From Inhella proteolytica (GTDB lineage Bacteria > Pseudomonadota > Gammaproteobacteria > Burkholderiales > Burkholderiaceae_C): a stretch of DNA of 64,000 nt. Below are positions 1 through 8,971 of the stretch, piece after piece. The translations under genes and the position numbers were made by a program. Below the pieces are notes generated by a model. The model was not told the DNA's origin. It saw only the letters and a program-made list of their open reading frames with translations, and ran no database searches. Location of the stretch: assembly GCF_016093275.1 (NCBI RefSeq), contig NZ_JAEDAK010000018.1, positions 1 through 64,000 of the forward strand, in the 5' to 3' direction. Numbering within the stretch: position 1 is the first letter of the stretch; the number at the start of each line of letters is the position of its first letter.

Positions 1-53
1 TGCAGGGCAAACACGTTCTTCGCCAGGTCGATGCCGACGCACACAATGGCCAT
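1..53 (-). CDS. IS110-family transposase, N-terminal fragment cut by window edge
   Basis: Only the first 17-18 codons lie in the window. They read MAIVCVGIDLAKNVFAL, the start of the DEDD (RuvC-like) domain of IS110-family transposases; the Asp of GIDLAKN is the first catalytic acidic residue. An AAGGGG ribosome site precedes the ATG at 53. The rest of the gene lies to the left, so intactness cannot be judged. The IS1111 branch of this family includes elements that insert into integron attC sites, which fits the cassette-like sequence immediately to the right. The family call is firm for so short a piece; the attC-targeting branch is inferred. Confidence 0.8.
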   Translation of the reverse strand, partial: MAIVCVGIDLAKNVFAL

Positions 54-162
54 GGACTTCCCCTTTCGAGTCAGTTGATGAGATTTCGCAACCCCATCGT
101 GGCACTCGTTGCCGTTTCCCGCTTATTGCGGGCCGCTCGGGACGGGGAAGTCCCTTTCATTC
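54..162. other. Junction between IS110 element and cassette array, probable IS end
   Basis: No gene is seen here. The stretch carries an inverted pair, GGACTTCCCC at 54-63 and GGGGAAGTCC at 145-154, and a small hairpin CCCGC-TTATT-GCGGG at 118-132. IS1111-type elements carry short subterminal inverted repeats, so the IS tip could lie near 140-162. The exact boundary cannot be placed without a second copy or an empty site. Confidence 0.3.
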
Positions 163-169
163 GTTGGGC
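163..169 (+). other. Integron-type core site GTTGGGC (3' end of an attC or attI)
   Basis: The heptamer fits the consensus GTTRRRY exactly. It lies 8 bases ahead of the ATG at 178, the usual very short leader of an integron cassette gene. The rest of the preceding recombination site is not recognisable and may have been displaced by the IS110-type element. Confidence 0.45.
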
Positions 170-177
170 CGCAAGCA

Positions 178-663
178 ATGCCAAGAAATCAAATGCCTTC
201 CGCTCCATTTGAGATTGCCGACGCAACTGCGTTCTGCAGCGCGCTCAACGCGGCAATTTGGTCACGGGTGCCGGAGACTGGCGCATTGGCTCAAAGGCTC
301 TCGTTACTAACGCATCACGAGCGGGCATTTTTGTCGGTCGACATGTTTGGGAGAGACGCACTCTGTGAAGGGGTCGGGCACTTCTTTGAGCATGAGCAGG
401 GTGAGCTCTACGAGGTGGTCATTTCGGGGCTTCGGGAAATCCGAGCTGATGCTCTCGCTGAGACGCTAATAAAATACGTTTCTATAGTATTTGGCGAAAC
501 CGTGCCGACGGATGAATTCCAACGCCAAAGGATATTGGACGCGAATCGCGAGGCTGAGGAAGAAGCAGATGAATTGTTTCGTCACTTTCTCGACATGCAC
601 GGCGAGTTGGAGAAGCGGCTTTCTGAATGGTCCCGCGCCAACAGGCAGCATTTCCGTGTGTAG
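178..663 (+). CDS. DMP19/DUF4375-like cassette protein
   Basis: A 161-residue soluble protein without signal peptide. The segment from FLSVDMFGRDALCEGVGHFF through YEVVISGLREI resembles the DUF4375 (DMP19-like) family, whose biochemical role is unknown; the C-terminal third is acidic and probably helical. I start at ATG 178 because it follows a core site closely. An in-frame ATG at 109 would add 23 residues read from the IS/core-site junction. GC is visibly lower than in the rest of the window. The stop codon abuts the attC-like site at 664. Function unknown. Confidence 0.65.
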   Translation: MPRNQMPSAPFEIADATAFCSALNAAIWSRVPETGALAQRLSLLTHHERAFLSVDMFGRDALCEGVGHFFEHEQGELYEVVISGLREIRADALAETLIKYVSIVFGETVPTDEFQRQRILDANREAEEEADELFRHFLDMHGELEKRLSEWSRANRQHFRV

Positions 664-725
664 GCCCAACCCGGCGCTCAAGCCGAACGGCCGCAAGAAG
701 CGCGGCCGTCGTCTTGGCTGACGCA
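664..725 (+). repeat. attC-like site after cassette 1, degenerate 3' end
   Basis: The site starts with GCCCAAC (664-670), a perfect RYYYAAC box directly after the stop codon. It continues into a strong hairpin in which CGGCCGC (about 687-693) pairs with GCGGCCG (about 702-708). The arms around the hairpin, AAGCCGA and TCTTGGCTGA, are also partly complementary. The expected final GTTRRRY is missing; GGCTGACGC stands in its place. It therefore looks like a decayed attC. It could also act as a weak transcription stop. Confidence 0.5.
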
Positions 726-771
726 TACAAGGGCTTCCCCACTGATTGCAAGCACCAAACAACCTACCGTG

Positions 772-1296
772 ATGCCCATTGTTCGAATAATTGAAGGCCC
801 TGTGGGTGCGGGCAAGTCAACGTTCTCTGCCTCGCTTGCCAGTCGTACTGGCGGCGTGCACATCGCCCTTGACGCATGGTTTGCGAAACTGTTTAGTCCA
901 GATCGACCTACAGGCGATTTCATTCCTTGGTACGTGTCGAGGAAAGACCGTCTTCTCGACCTCATCTGGATTCATAGCCAAGCAATTCTTACCTCTGGCT
1001 CCGATGTGATCCTGGAACTTGGGCTCATTCAGCGTCAACCGAGAATGGATTTCTGCAGGAAGGTGATGGGCAGTGGCTTTGGTCTACTGATGTACGAACT
1101 TGATGCACCAAGAGAGGAGCGTTGGGCTCGGGTTCAGCGGCGGAATTCAGAGAAGGGCTCGACCTTCTCCATGGTTGTTCCAGCGCAGATCTTTGAGCTT
1201 GCAAGCAATATGTGGGAGCCCTCCGATTCACTTGAGCGCGAGGAGTACGAGATTGAGTTGGTATCCACAGGCTCCTGCGAAGAGGGAGATGGCTAA
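772..1296 (+). CDS. P-loop ATPase/kinase-like cassette protein
   Basis: A 174-residue protein opening with MPIVRIIEGPVGAGKST, a Walker A motif at about residues 9-16. The layout is that of small zeta-toxin, shikimate-kinase or adenylylsulfate-kinase-like phosphotransferases: a possible Walker B region near VILELGLIQ and an Arg-rich lid segment near APREERWARVQRRNSE. The substrate cannot be told from sequence; small AAA/kinase-like proteins are recurrent integron cargo. ATG 772 is chosen over the in-frame GTG at 769. The stop codon is embedded in the following attC site, typical of cassettes. Confidence 0.65.
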   Translation: MPIVRIIEGPVGAGKSTFSASLASRTGGVHIALDAWFAKLFSPDRPTGDFIPWYVSRKDRLLDLIWIHSQAILTSGSDVILELGLIQRQPRMDFCRKVMGSGFGLLMYELDAPREERWARVQRRNSEKGSTFSMVVPAQIFELASNMWEPSDSLEREEYEIELVSTGSCEEGDG

Positions 1297-1359
1297 CCGG
1301 TCGCTCGAGCCGACTCGCATGGGCAAGCCTCGGACTGCGGCTCCGCTTCAACGTTGAGC
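1291..1359 (+). repeat. attC site (59-be-like) after cassette 2
   Basis: The site runs from GGCTAAC (1291-1297, containing the upstream stop codon) to AAC-GTTGAGC, whose last seven bases (1353-1359) fit GTTRRRY. Between them, GAGCCG (1307-1312) and CGGCTC (1338-1343) form the inner paired arms with a variable centre. Length of about 69 bp and organisation match bacterial attC sites. This is the clearest recombination site of the array. Confidence 0.65.
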
Positions 1360-1362
1360 ATC

Positions 1363-1647
1363 ATGATGACCCGATACCGAGGCTTTATGCACTCGTCGAC
1401 CTAAAGCTGTCTGCTCAGCGCGGAAGCAGAGGCGGAGCATCGGCAAAAGGGGTTGCTTCAAACTGATGCGGTGCTGCTCTGGGAATTCGATGCGGCCACT
1501 TGGGAAGAAGCGATGTCCATTCATCACCTTCGAATGGGTTTTGAGCCATATGAGCCATCCGGGGAAGGGCAGCCGTGCCCAAACTGCCAAGCTGTTTTCT
1601 ATCCCGAAGGCTCAGCACAATGCTGGCGCTGTGGATCCATATGCTGA
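1363..1647 (+). pseudogene. Cassette 3 ORF with zinc-ribbon C-terminus, apparently frameshifted
   Basis: The intact part, MLQTDAVLLWEFDAATWEEA and onward from 1453, ends in CPNCQAVFYPEGSAQCWRCG, a CxxC...CxxC zinc ribbon. A coherent N-terminus (PIPRLYALVDLKLSAQRGS) is encoded at about 1371-1427 in another frame, and ATGs at 1363 and 1366, only a few bases after the core site, are in the first frame. Joining the pieces needs one shift near 1369 and a compensating shift near 1428, giving a protein of about 95 residues. Either the gene is broken or the sequence has two indel errors. The shorter ORF starting at 1453 could still be translated. Function unknown. Confidence 0.45.
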
Positions 1648-1664
1648 ACGGGTGGATCAACTTT

Positions 1665-1722
1665 TCATAACAGCGGACTTGCGCAAGCTTCGCCGGCCAG
1701 TTCGCTTACGCGAACGTTAATC
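1665..1722 (+). repeat. attC-like site after cassette 3
   Basis: TCATAAC (1665-1671) is followed by GCGGACT (1673-1679). AGTTCGC (1699-1705) is its near-complement, and the site ends with AAC-GTTAATC (core at 1716-1722, one base off GTTRRRY). The arrangement matches an attC with inner and outer arms, but the outer match is weaker than at 1291-1359. Confidence 0.45.
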
Positions 1723-1808
1723 GCTAATTCATTAGAGGCAAGCCGCACTTCAACTTCGGCCGCCTGCGTTTAACCCCTCGATATCTCAAATCCATCAGGC
1801 GGACCCCC

Positions 1809-2291
1809 ATGAAATGGCTCTCTTCAACCCTGGTCGCGATCTCTCTCGCCCTGGCGGGACCCGCCTATTCCGAGCCGATCGGACATTCAGGCTTGATCGG
1901 CAAATGGGCGGTCGATGTGTCTCGTCTGCCAATTCCTGCGGAGGTGCGGCCCAAAAGCGTCTCCGTCACGTTTGCAGAGGCGGAGGGCGGGCGGCTTTTC
2001 ACGCGGGTGGAGGTGGTTGACCCGAACGGTGCGGTCCTCTATGCCGAGAGCGTCGCTGAGCTCAATGGCACGCCGGTGGTCGTCAAGGGCAATCTCGAGG
2101 CCGACACGGCCGCCGTTTCCATGCCGGCCCCAGGCGTGCTGGTGATGCAGCTTTCGAGGGCGGGCGTGCCGGGCTCGACGCGCATCTACACGGTCGCCGC
2201 CGATCGAAAGTCGATGACGGAGACCGCCGCCAACTTTGGTGAGGATGGCCGTCCCGTGATGCGGACCCATCAATTCAGCCGCGTTCAGTAG
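1809..2291 (+). CDS. Secreted protein of unknown function
   Basis: A 160-residue protein with a clear signal peptide (KWLSSTLVAISLALAGPAYS, cleavage near residue 21). The mature part begins with GKWAVDVSRLPIPAEVRPKSV and is mostly beta-strand-like. It resembles small periplasmic proteins common in proteobacteria, sometimes mislabelled as LuxR regulators; no catalytic motif is visible. It stands alone between the cassette-like region and the next gene. It may be a last cassette or the first chromosomal gene; no attC follows it. Confidence 0.6.
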   Translation: MKWLSSTLVAISLALAGPAYSEPIGHSGLIGKWAVDVSRLPIPAEVRPKSVSVTFAEAEGGRLFTRVEVVDPNGAVLYAESVAELNGTPVVVKGNLEADTAAVSMPAPGVLVMQLSRAGVPGSTRIYTVAADRKSMTETAANFGEDGRPVMRTHQFSRVQ

Positions 2292-2568
2292 GTGCGCGCT
2301 CACGGCCCGCTCGGCTGACATGCCCCCGCGGCCGCCCCCTTCTGCCCAGGGGCCGGGTCTGCGGCAGGCTTCTTGCGTCGATCGCTGACCTGCAAGCCTC
2401 CGGCGGGGCCGCTCCGTGCCATCCCGGGCCGATGCGGGTCGAAGTCTTCCCTCGCGAGCCCCGTCGCTGGACTGGGTGATGCCGGCCTCGCCCCCAGACC
2501 GTGCGCCGCTGGCGCCCTTGCCGGCTGAGAATGGCCGCTCCCCCGCCGCCTCCGGCCCTCAACACCCC

Positions 2569-3597
2569 ATGCCGATCCCCGCTCTGCCAGCGACCGGTTT
2601 TCCAGCGCCCAGGCCCGCGCGTGGCCGTGGCTGGCTGGCGGGGCTGCTGCTCGCCCTGGTGGCCGGGGGCAGTGCGGCGCAGACCACGGTGCGCTACCCG
2701 GCGCCGGAGATGAAGGCCGATGCGCGTGGTGACTACCCGGTGCAGGTGCTGGAGCTGGCGCTGCGCAAGAGTGGCCAGTCCTGGGAGGCCCGGCCGAGCC
2801 CGCAGCCGATGGTGAAGGGCCGGGCGGTGCTGGAGCTGCTGCGGCCGGATGGCGGGCTCGACGTGATCTGGGCGCAGAGCAATGCCGAGCGCGAGAACCT
2901 GCTGCGGCCGATCCGCCTGCCGATCGACCGCGGACTGATCGGCTGGCGCGTGGCGCTGCTGCGCGCGGGCGATGCCGAGCGCCTAGCGGCCGTGCGCGAG
3001 CTGGAGGATTTGCGCGCGCTGAAGGCCGGCCAGGGGCATGACTGGCCGGACCTGAAGATCCTGCAGGCCAATGGGCTGGAGGTGAGCGCCGTGAACAGCT
3101 ACCCGGCGCTGTTCAGCATGCTGGCGCTGGGCCGTTTTGACTACCTGCCGCGCTCGCTGGGCGAGTACCGCGAGGAGCTGCGCCAGCTGGAGCCGCAGCA
3201 GCTCAAGCTGGACCGGTACCTGCTGCTGCACTACCCGGCGGCGCTGTACTTCTTCGTGCGCAAGGACAACGCCGCGCTGGCCCAGGCCCTGACGGACGGC
3301 CTGAACCAGTCGCTGCGCGACGGCAGCCTGAAGGCCTTGTTCGACAGCCATTACGGCGCGGCGATCCGCGCGGCCGACATTGCCAACCGCCGCGTGATCC
3401 GCCTGCACAACCCGCTGCTGCCCACCGAGCTGCCGCTGGCCCATGCCGATTGGTGGTGGCAGCCCGAGGAAGCTAAGTCCAGCCCGCCGCCGCTCGCAAC
3501 GCCAGGCCCGCAGCGGTCAACACCAGCAGGGCGCAAACCAGGCGGCGCAGCGTCGGCTCCGGCAGCGGGGCTGGGCGGCCGGCCATCCAGCGGCTGA
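2569..3597 (+). CDS. Periplasmic solute-binding protein (SBP type 3-like)
   Basis: A 342-residue ORF with a signal peptide around ARGRGWLAGLLLALVAGGSAA. The mature part follows the plan of transporter substrate-binding domain proteins related to amino-acid binding proteins. No permease gene adjoins it, so it may serve as an orphan receptor. ATG 2569 is preferred because upstream in-frame starts would give a very long n-region. The last 40 or so residues after WWWQPEEA are low-complexity and lie antisense over the 3' end of the TauE gene. Deleting one base near 3470 would place a TAA at 3473, so the tail looks like read-through past a lost stop. The 277 bp upstream (2292-2568) hold no convincing gene. 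Confidence 0.65.
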   Translation: MPIPALPATGFPAPRPARGRGWLAGLLLALVAGGSAAQTTVRYPAPEMKADARGDYPVQVLELALRKSGQSWEARPSPQPMVKGRAVLELLRPDGGLDVIWAQSNAERENLLRPIRLPIDRGLIGWRVALLRAGDAERLAAVRELEDLRALKAGQGHDWPDLKILQANGLEVSAVNSYPALFSMLALGRFDYLPRSLGEYREELRQLEPQQLKLDRYLLLHYPAALYFFVRKDNAALAQALTDGLNQSLRDGSLKALFDSHYGAAIRAADIANRRVIRLHNPLLPTELPLAHADWWWQPEEAKSSPPPLATPGPQRSTPAGRKPGGAASAPAAGLGGRPSSG

Positions 3598-4231
3598 GGC
3601 CCCAGACCACCGGGAAGGCCTCGGCGCTGAGCTGCAGCACCGTGGCATCCAACTGGCCGGCGCCGCCCAGCAGGCCCAGGCGCAGCAGGGCGTTGACGGC
3701 AAACACGGTGACGAGCGCGTCGCGGATGCGTGCCAGCGCCAGCGGCTGGCGGTAGAAGTGGTAGACGAGCGGCGGCCCGGCGGTGGAAAACAGCCCGCCC
3801 AGCAGCCCGCCCAGCAGACCAAAGCCGGCGAAGGAGGCTGCCGTGGCAACCTGCGGCTGCGGGCGCTGCTGGCGCAGCAGCTGCAGGGCGGCCAGCAGGA
3901 TGGTGAGCGCCAGCAGGGCCTGCAGCAGCGGCAGCCAGCGCTGGCTCAAGAGCACCAGCAAGCCCGCGCCCAGCAGCACGCCCAGCAGGCTGCCGGCCAA
4001 TGTGGGGCCCATCACCCCGGGCGGGAACTGCGGGCGCGCGCGCCAGAACAGGCCGGCGGCGTTCACCAGCACCAGCACGCTCACCGCATGCGTGAGTGCG
4101 GCCAGCGGCGCCACCTGGCTGACGGCCACCAGGCCCAGCAGCACCAGGCCGAAGGCAAAGCCGGTGAGGTTCTGGATCACGCTGGCCAGGGCCACGAAGG
4201 CCAGAAACAGCGCGTGGTCTGCCAGGGTCAT
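3473..4231 (-). CDS. TauE/SafE-family membrane exporter (candidate sulfolactate or sulfite exporter)
   Basis: A 252-residue integral membrane protein with about seven to eight hydrophobic helices and the family's two-repeat layout. The second repeat carries GLLGGLLGGLFSTAGPPLVYHFY. TauE/SafE proteins export small anions, often organosulfonates or sulfite. Its ATG lies 12 bp after glpK on the same strand, so it is probably the last gene of the large catabolic operon. There it would be well placed to expel a sulfonated end product such as sulfolactate. That substrate is inferred from context only. Confidence 0.8.
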   Translation of the reverse strand: MTLADHALFLAFVALASVIQNLTGFAFGLVLLGLVAVSQVAPLAALTHAVSVLVLVNAAGLFWRARPQFPPGVMGPTLAGSLLGVLLGAGLLVLLSQRWLPLLQALLALTILLAALQLLRQQRPQPQVATAASFAGFGLLGGLLGGLFSTAGPPLVYHFYRQPLALARIRDALVTVFAVNALLRLGLLGGAGQLDATVLQLSAEAFPVVWGLSRWMAGRPAPLPEPTLRRLVCALLVLTAAGLALRAAAGWT

Positions 4232-4243
4232 GGGGTGAAGGAA

Positions 4244-5739
<1,496 letters not shown>

Positions 5740-5743
<4 letters not shown>

Positions 5744-7215
5744 CGCGCGGCCCCGATGCCGGCCAGGCACAGGTACTTCATCTCCAGGTACTCGTCCATG
5801 CCATGGCGCGAGCCCTCGCGGCCCAGGCCGCTGTGCTTGACGCCGCCGAAGGGCACCTCGGCGGTGGAGATGAGGCCGGTGTTGACGCCCACCATGCCGT
5901 ACTCCAGCGCCTCGCCCACGCGGAAGATGCGGCCCATGTCGCGGCTGTAGAAGTAGCTGGCCAGGCCGAACTCGGTGGCGTTGGCCAGGGCAATCGCCTC
6001 GGCCTCGGTGTGGAAGCGGAACACCGGCGCCACCGGGCCGAAGATTTCTTCGCGCGCGCAGCGCATGCCGGCGTGGGCGTCGGCCAGCACGGTGGGGGCG
6101 TAGCTGTGCGGGGCCAGGCGGTGGCCGCCGGTGAGCAGGCGCGCGCCCTGGTCCAGGGCGTCCTGCACATGGGCTTCCACTTTCGCCAGCGCATCGGCGT
6201 CGATCAGCGGGCCCTGCTGCACGCCGGCTTCGAAGCCGTTGCCCACGCGCAGCTGGGCGGCGCGCTCGGCCAGCTTGGTGACAAAGGCCTCGTACACGCC
6301 GTCCTGCACATAGAGCCGGTTGGCGCACACGCAGGTCTGGCCGGCGTTGCGGTACTTGCTGATCATGGCGCCTTCCACGGCGGCGTCCACGTCGGCGTCG
6401 TCGAACACGATGAAGGGCGCATTGCCGCCCAGCTCCAGCGCCAGCTTCTTGATGCTGGGCGCGCACTGCGCCATCAAGAGGCGCCCGACCTCGGTGCTGC
6501 CGGTGAAGGAGAGGTGGCGCACGGTGTCGCTGGCGCACAGCGCGCGGCCGATGGCGACGGACTGCGCGCCGTCGCCCGTCACCACGTTCAGCACGCCGTC
6601 GGGCAGGCCGGCGCGGCGCGCCAGCTCGGCCAGGGCCAGCGCGCACAGCGGTGTCTGCTCGGCGGGCTTGACGACGACGGTGCAGCCCGCCGCCAGCGCC
6701 GGCGCCACCTTGCGCGTGATCATGGCCACCGGGAAGTTCCAGGGCGTGATGGCCGCGCACACGCCGATGGGCTGGCGCAGCACCAGGTAGCGCTTGTCGG
6801 GGTCGGTGGTGGGGATGGTCTCGCCGTACACGCGGCGCGCCTCTTCGGCGAACCACTCGATGAAGCTGGCGCCGAACGTAATCTCGCCGCGCGCCTCGGC
6901 CAGGGGCTTGCCCTGTTCGGCGGTCATCAGGCGCGCCAGGTCCTCGGCATGCTGGTGCAGCAGCGCGGCCCAGCGCTGCAGCGCGGCGGCGCGCTGCTTG
7001 GCCGGCAGCGCGGCCCAGGCGGGCAGGGCGGCGGCGGCAGCGGCAATGGCTTCGTGCGTGTCGGCCTCGCCCAGGTTGGCCACCTCGGCCAGCAGGGCGC
7101 CGGTGGCCGGGTCGTGCACGTCAAAGCGCCGCTCGCCCGCGCGCCAATGCGCACCGATGCGCGCGTCGCGCACGAGCAGGCTGGGGTCGGAGAGGGCGAA
7201 GGCGGGTTGTTGCAT
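5740..7215 (-). CDS. GabD-like NAD(P)-dependent aldehyde dehydrogenase (candidate sulfolactaldehyde dehydrogenase)
   Basis: 491 residues, full ALDH length. Visible are PWNFP (about 158-162), FTGSTEVG (about 237-244), the general base Glu in ELGG (about 261) and the catalytic Cys in GQTCVC (about 295). The protein is closest by eye to succinate-semialdehyde dehydrogenase GabD across its whole length. In the known sulfo-Entner-Doudoroff pathway a GabD-like enzyme oxidises sulfolactaldehyde to sulfolactate, which fits the context. Succinate, glycolaldehyde or glyceraldehyde semialdehyde-type substrates are alternatives. ATGA coupling to glpK; a 161-bp repeat element separates it from glpD upstream. 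Confidence 0.85.
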
Positions 7216-7219
7216 GGTC

Positions 7220-7380
7220 AGAGCCTGTGGATGAATCCGGCGCGCCCGAGCGGGTGCTCCAGAGGGTGTTGGACTAGGCGCAAAGCGCAGCCATAGCTCG
7301 GGCTATGGCGAGCATTTGCAACGACGGCCGGCGCCGTCTGGGGCGCACGAGCGGGTGTGCAGGATTTGTTCACAGGCTCT
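7220..7380. repeat. MITE/REP-like element with 19-bp terminal inverted repeats inside the operon
   Basis: AGAGCCTGTGGATGAATCC (7220-7238) pairs with GGATTTGTTCACAGGCTCT (7362-7380) at 16 of 19 positions. A perfect central hairpin GCCATAGC-TCGG-GCTATGGC lies at 7290-7309, and CGAGCGGGTG occurs twice, inside each end. The element fills nearly the whole 169-bp gap between glpD and the aldehyde dehydrogenase gene. It encodes nothing and may influence mRNA stability or read-through. No second copy was spotted in this window. Confidence 0.7.
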
Positions 7381-7384
7381 CAAC

Positions 7385-8971
7385 TCAGGGCAGTTGGCGG
7401 TAGCGGCGCGCCAGGGCAATGAAGGGTTCCAGGCCGAGCTGTTCGGGCGTGCGGTCCAGTTCCTCCGCCAGCAAGGCGGCCACCGGCGCGGCCAGGGCTT
7501 CGGCGCGGGCGGCATCCAGGAAGAGCAGGCGGCAGCGGCGCGCCAGCACGTCTTCCACCGTGCGTGCCATCTCATGCCGGGCGGCAAAGCGCACCATGGC
7601 TTCGCTGAGGCCGCAGCCGGAGGTCTCGGCTTGCCAGAGCCAGTGATCGGCGCCGGGCAGGGCCTGCAGGACCGCGGCCTCGCTGCCGTAGCCGTGCAGA
7701 CCGGGCGGGGCGGAGACGGGCGGCCCGCCGGCCTGGGCGCCCACCAGGGGCAGGCGCTCGGTGCCGCCGGCCGGGGTGGCGGGCAAGAGGCCGGCGGCGG
7801 CGCAGCGCGCCAGCACGTCCTCGGCCATGGCGCGGTAGGTGGTCCATTTGCCGCCGGTGACGGTGACCAGCCCGCTGCGCGCCACGCGCACGGTGTGCTC
7901 GCGTGAGATGCCGCCGGTGCCGCCGCCGTCCTCGCCCTCGGGCTTGACGAGCGGCCGCAGCCCGACCCAGTGGCTGCGCACATCGGCCGGCTGGGGCGCG
8001 CGGCGCAGCACGCGGCCGGCCTCGCGCAGGATGAAGGCCACCTCGTCCCGCAGCGCCTCGGGCTCCAGCGGCAGGGCGTCGCGCGGGGTGTCGGTGGTGC
8101 CCAGCAGGGTGCTGCCCAGCCAGGGCACGGCAAAGAGCACGCGGCCGTCGTCGGTGCGCGGCACCAGCAGGGCGTGATCGCCGGCCAGGAAGGCGCGGTC
8201 CACCACCAGGTGCACGCCCTGGCTGGGGCGCAGCATGGGCGGCGGCGCGGCTTGGGCATCGGCCTCGGCATCCAGCCCGCGCAGCGCGTCCACCCACACG
8301 CCGGTGGCGTTGACGACGCAGGCGGCCTGCAGCTCCAGGGTTTCGCCGCTTTCGCGGCAGCGCGCCTGCACGCCGGCCACGCGGCCGCCCTGGTGGCGCA
8401 GCGCCGTCACTTCGCAGTGGTTCAGCAGGTCGGCCCCGCGCGCCAGCGCGGTGCGGGCCAGGGCCACGGCGAGGCGGGCGTCGTCGAACTGGGCGTCCCA
8501 GTAGCGCACGCCGCCGCACAGGGCCTCGGGCGCGGCGCCGGGCAGCAGCTCCGTCACGCGGCGGCTGCTCAGGAATTCGGTGGGGCCCAAGCTGCGGCGG
8601 CCGGCCAGCAGCGCGTAGGCCTTCAGGCCCAGGCCGTAGTAGGGCGCCTGCCAGGGGCGCCGGGCGGGGGTGACAAAGCCCAGCGGCGAGGCCAGGTGCG
8701 GCGCGTTGGCCAGCACGGTGGCGCGCTCGTGCAGGGCCTCGCGCACCAGGCCGATCTGGCCCTGCGCCAGGTAGCGCACGCCGCCGTGCAGCAGCTTGGT
8801 GCTGCGCGAGGAGGTGCCCTTGGCGAAGTCCTCGGCCTCCAGCAGCGCGGTGCGCAGGCCGCGCTGGGCGGCGTCCAGCGCCAGGCCCAGGCCGGTGGCG
8901 CCGCCGCCCACCACGATGAGTTCGTAGCGCGTGCCGCGGCGCAGGCGCTCCAGGAGCTCGCGACGCTGCAT
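7385..8971 (-). CDS. glpD: FAD-dependent glycerol-3-phosphate dehydrogenase
   Basis: 528 residues. The FAD-binding motif VVGGGATGLGLALDAAQRG sits near residues 20-38, followed by the GlpD signature GTSSRSTKLLHGGVRYL. Later landmarks include GVWVDALRG and SGLVTVTGGKWTTYRAMAED. The enzyme passes electrons from glycerol 3-phosphate to quinone, yielding dihydroxyacetone phosphate at the inner membrane. The start ATG overlaps the SDR stop codon (ATGA). It is the partner of glpK further down the operon. Confidence 0.92.
   Translation of the reverse strand: MQRRELLERLRRGTRYELIVVGGGATGLGLALDAAQRGLRTALLEAEDFAKGTSSRSTKLLHGGVRYLAQGQIGLVREALHERATVLANAPHLASPLGFVTPARRPWQAPYYGLGLKAYALLAGRRSLGPTEFLSSRRVTELLPGAAPEALCGGVRYWDAQFDDARLAVALARTALARGADLLNHCEVTALRHQGGRVAGVQARCRESGETLELQAACVVNATGVWVDALRGLDAEADAQAAPPPMLRPSQGVHLVVDRAFLAGDHALLVPRTDDGRVLFAVPWLGSTLLGTTDTPRDALPLEPEALRDEVAFILREAGRVLRRAPQPADVRSHWVGLRPLVKPEGEDGGGTGGISREHTVRVARSGLVTVTGGKWTTYRAMAEDVLARCAAAGLLPATPAGGTERLPLVGAQAGGPPVSAPPGLHGYGSEAAVLQALPGADHWLWQAETSGCGLSEAMVRFAARHEMARTVEDVLARRCRLLFLDAARAEALAAPVAALLAEELDRTPEQLGLEPFIALARRYRQLP

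Noticed and set aside
109-177. N-terminal extension with GPLGTGKS, resembling a P-loop, ahead of the DUF4375-like protein.
   Set aside because: It is read from the IS/core-site junction. The ATG at 178 follows a core site closely, and the downstream protein is not an ATPase.
2292-2568. Minus-strand ORF 2275-2565 in the gap before the binding-protein gene.
   Set aside because: Arg/Gly-rich shadow composition, no ribosome site and no recognisable motif.
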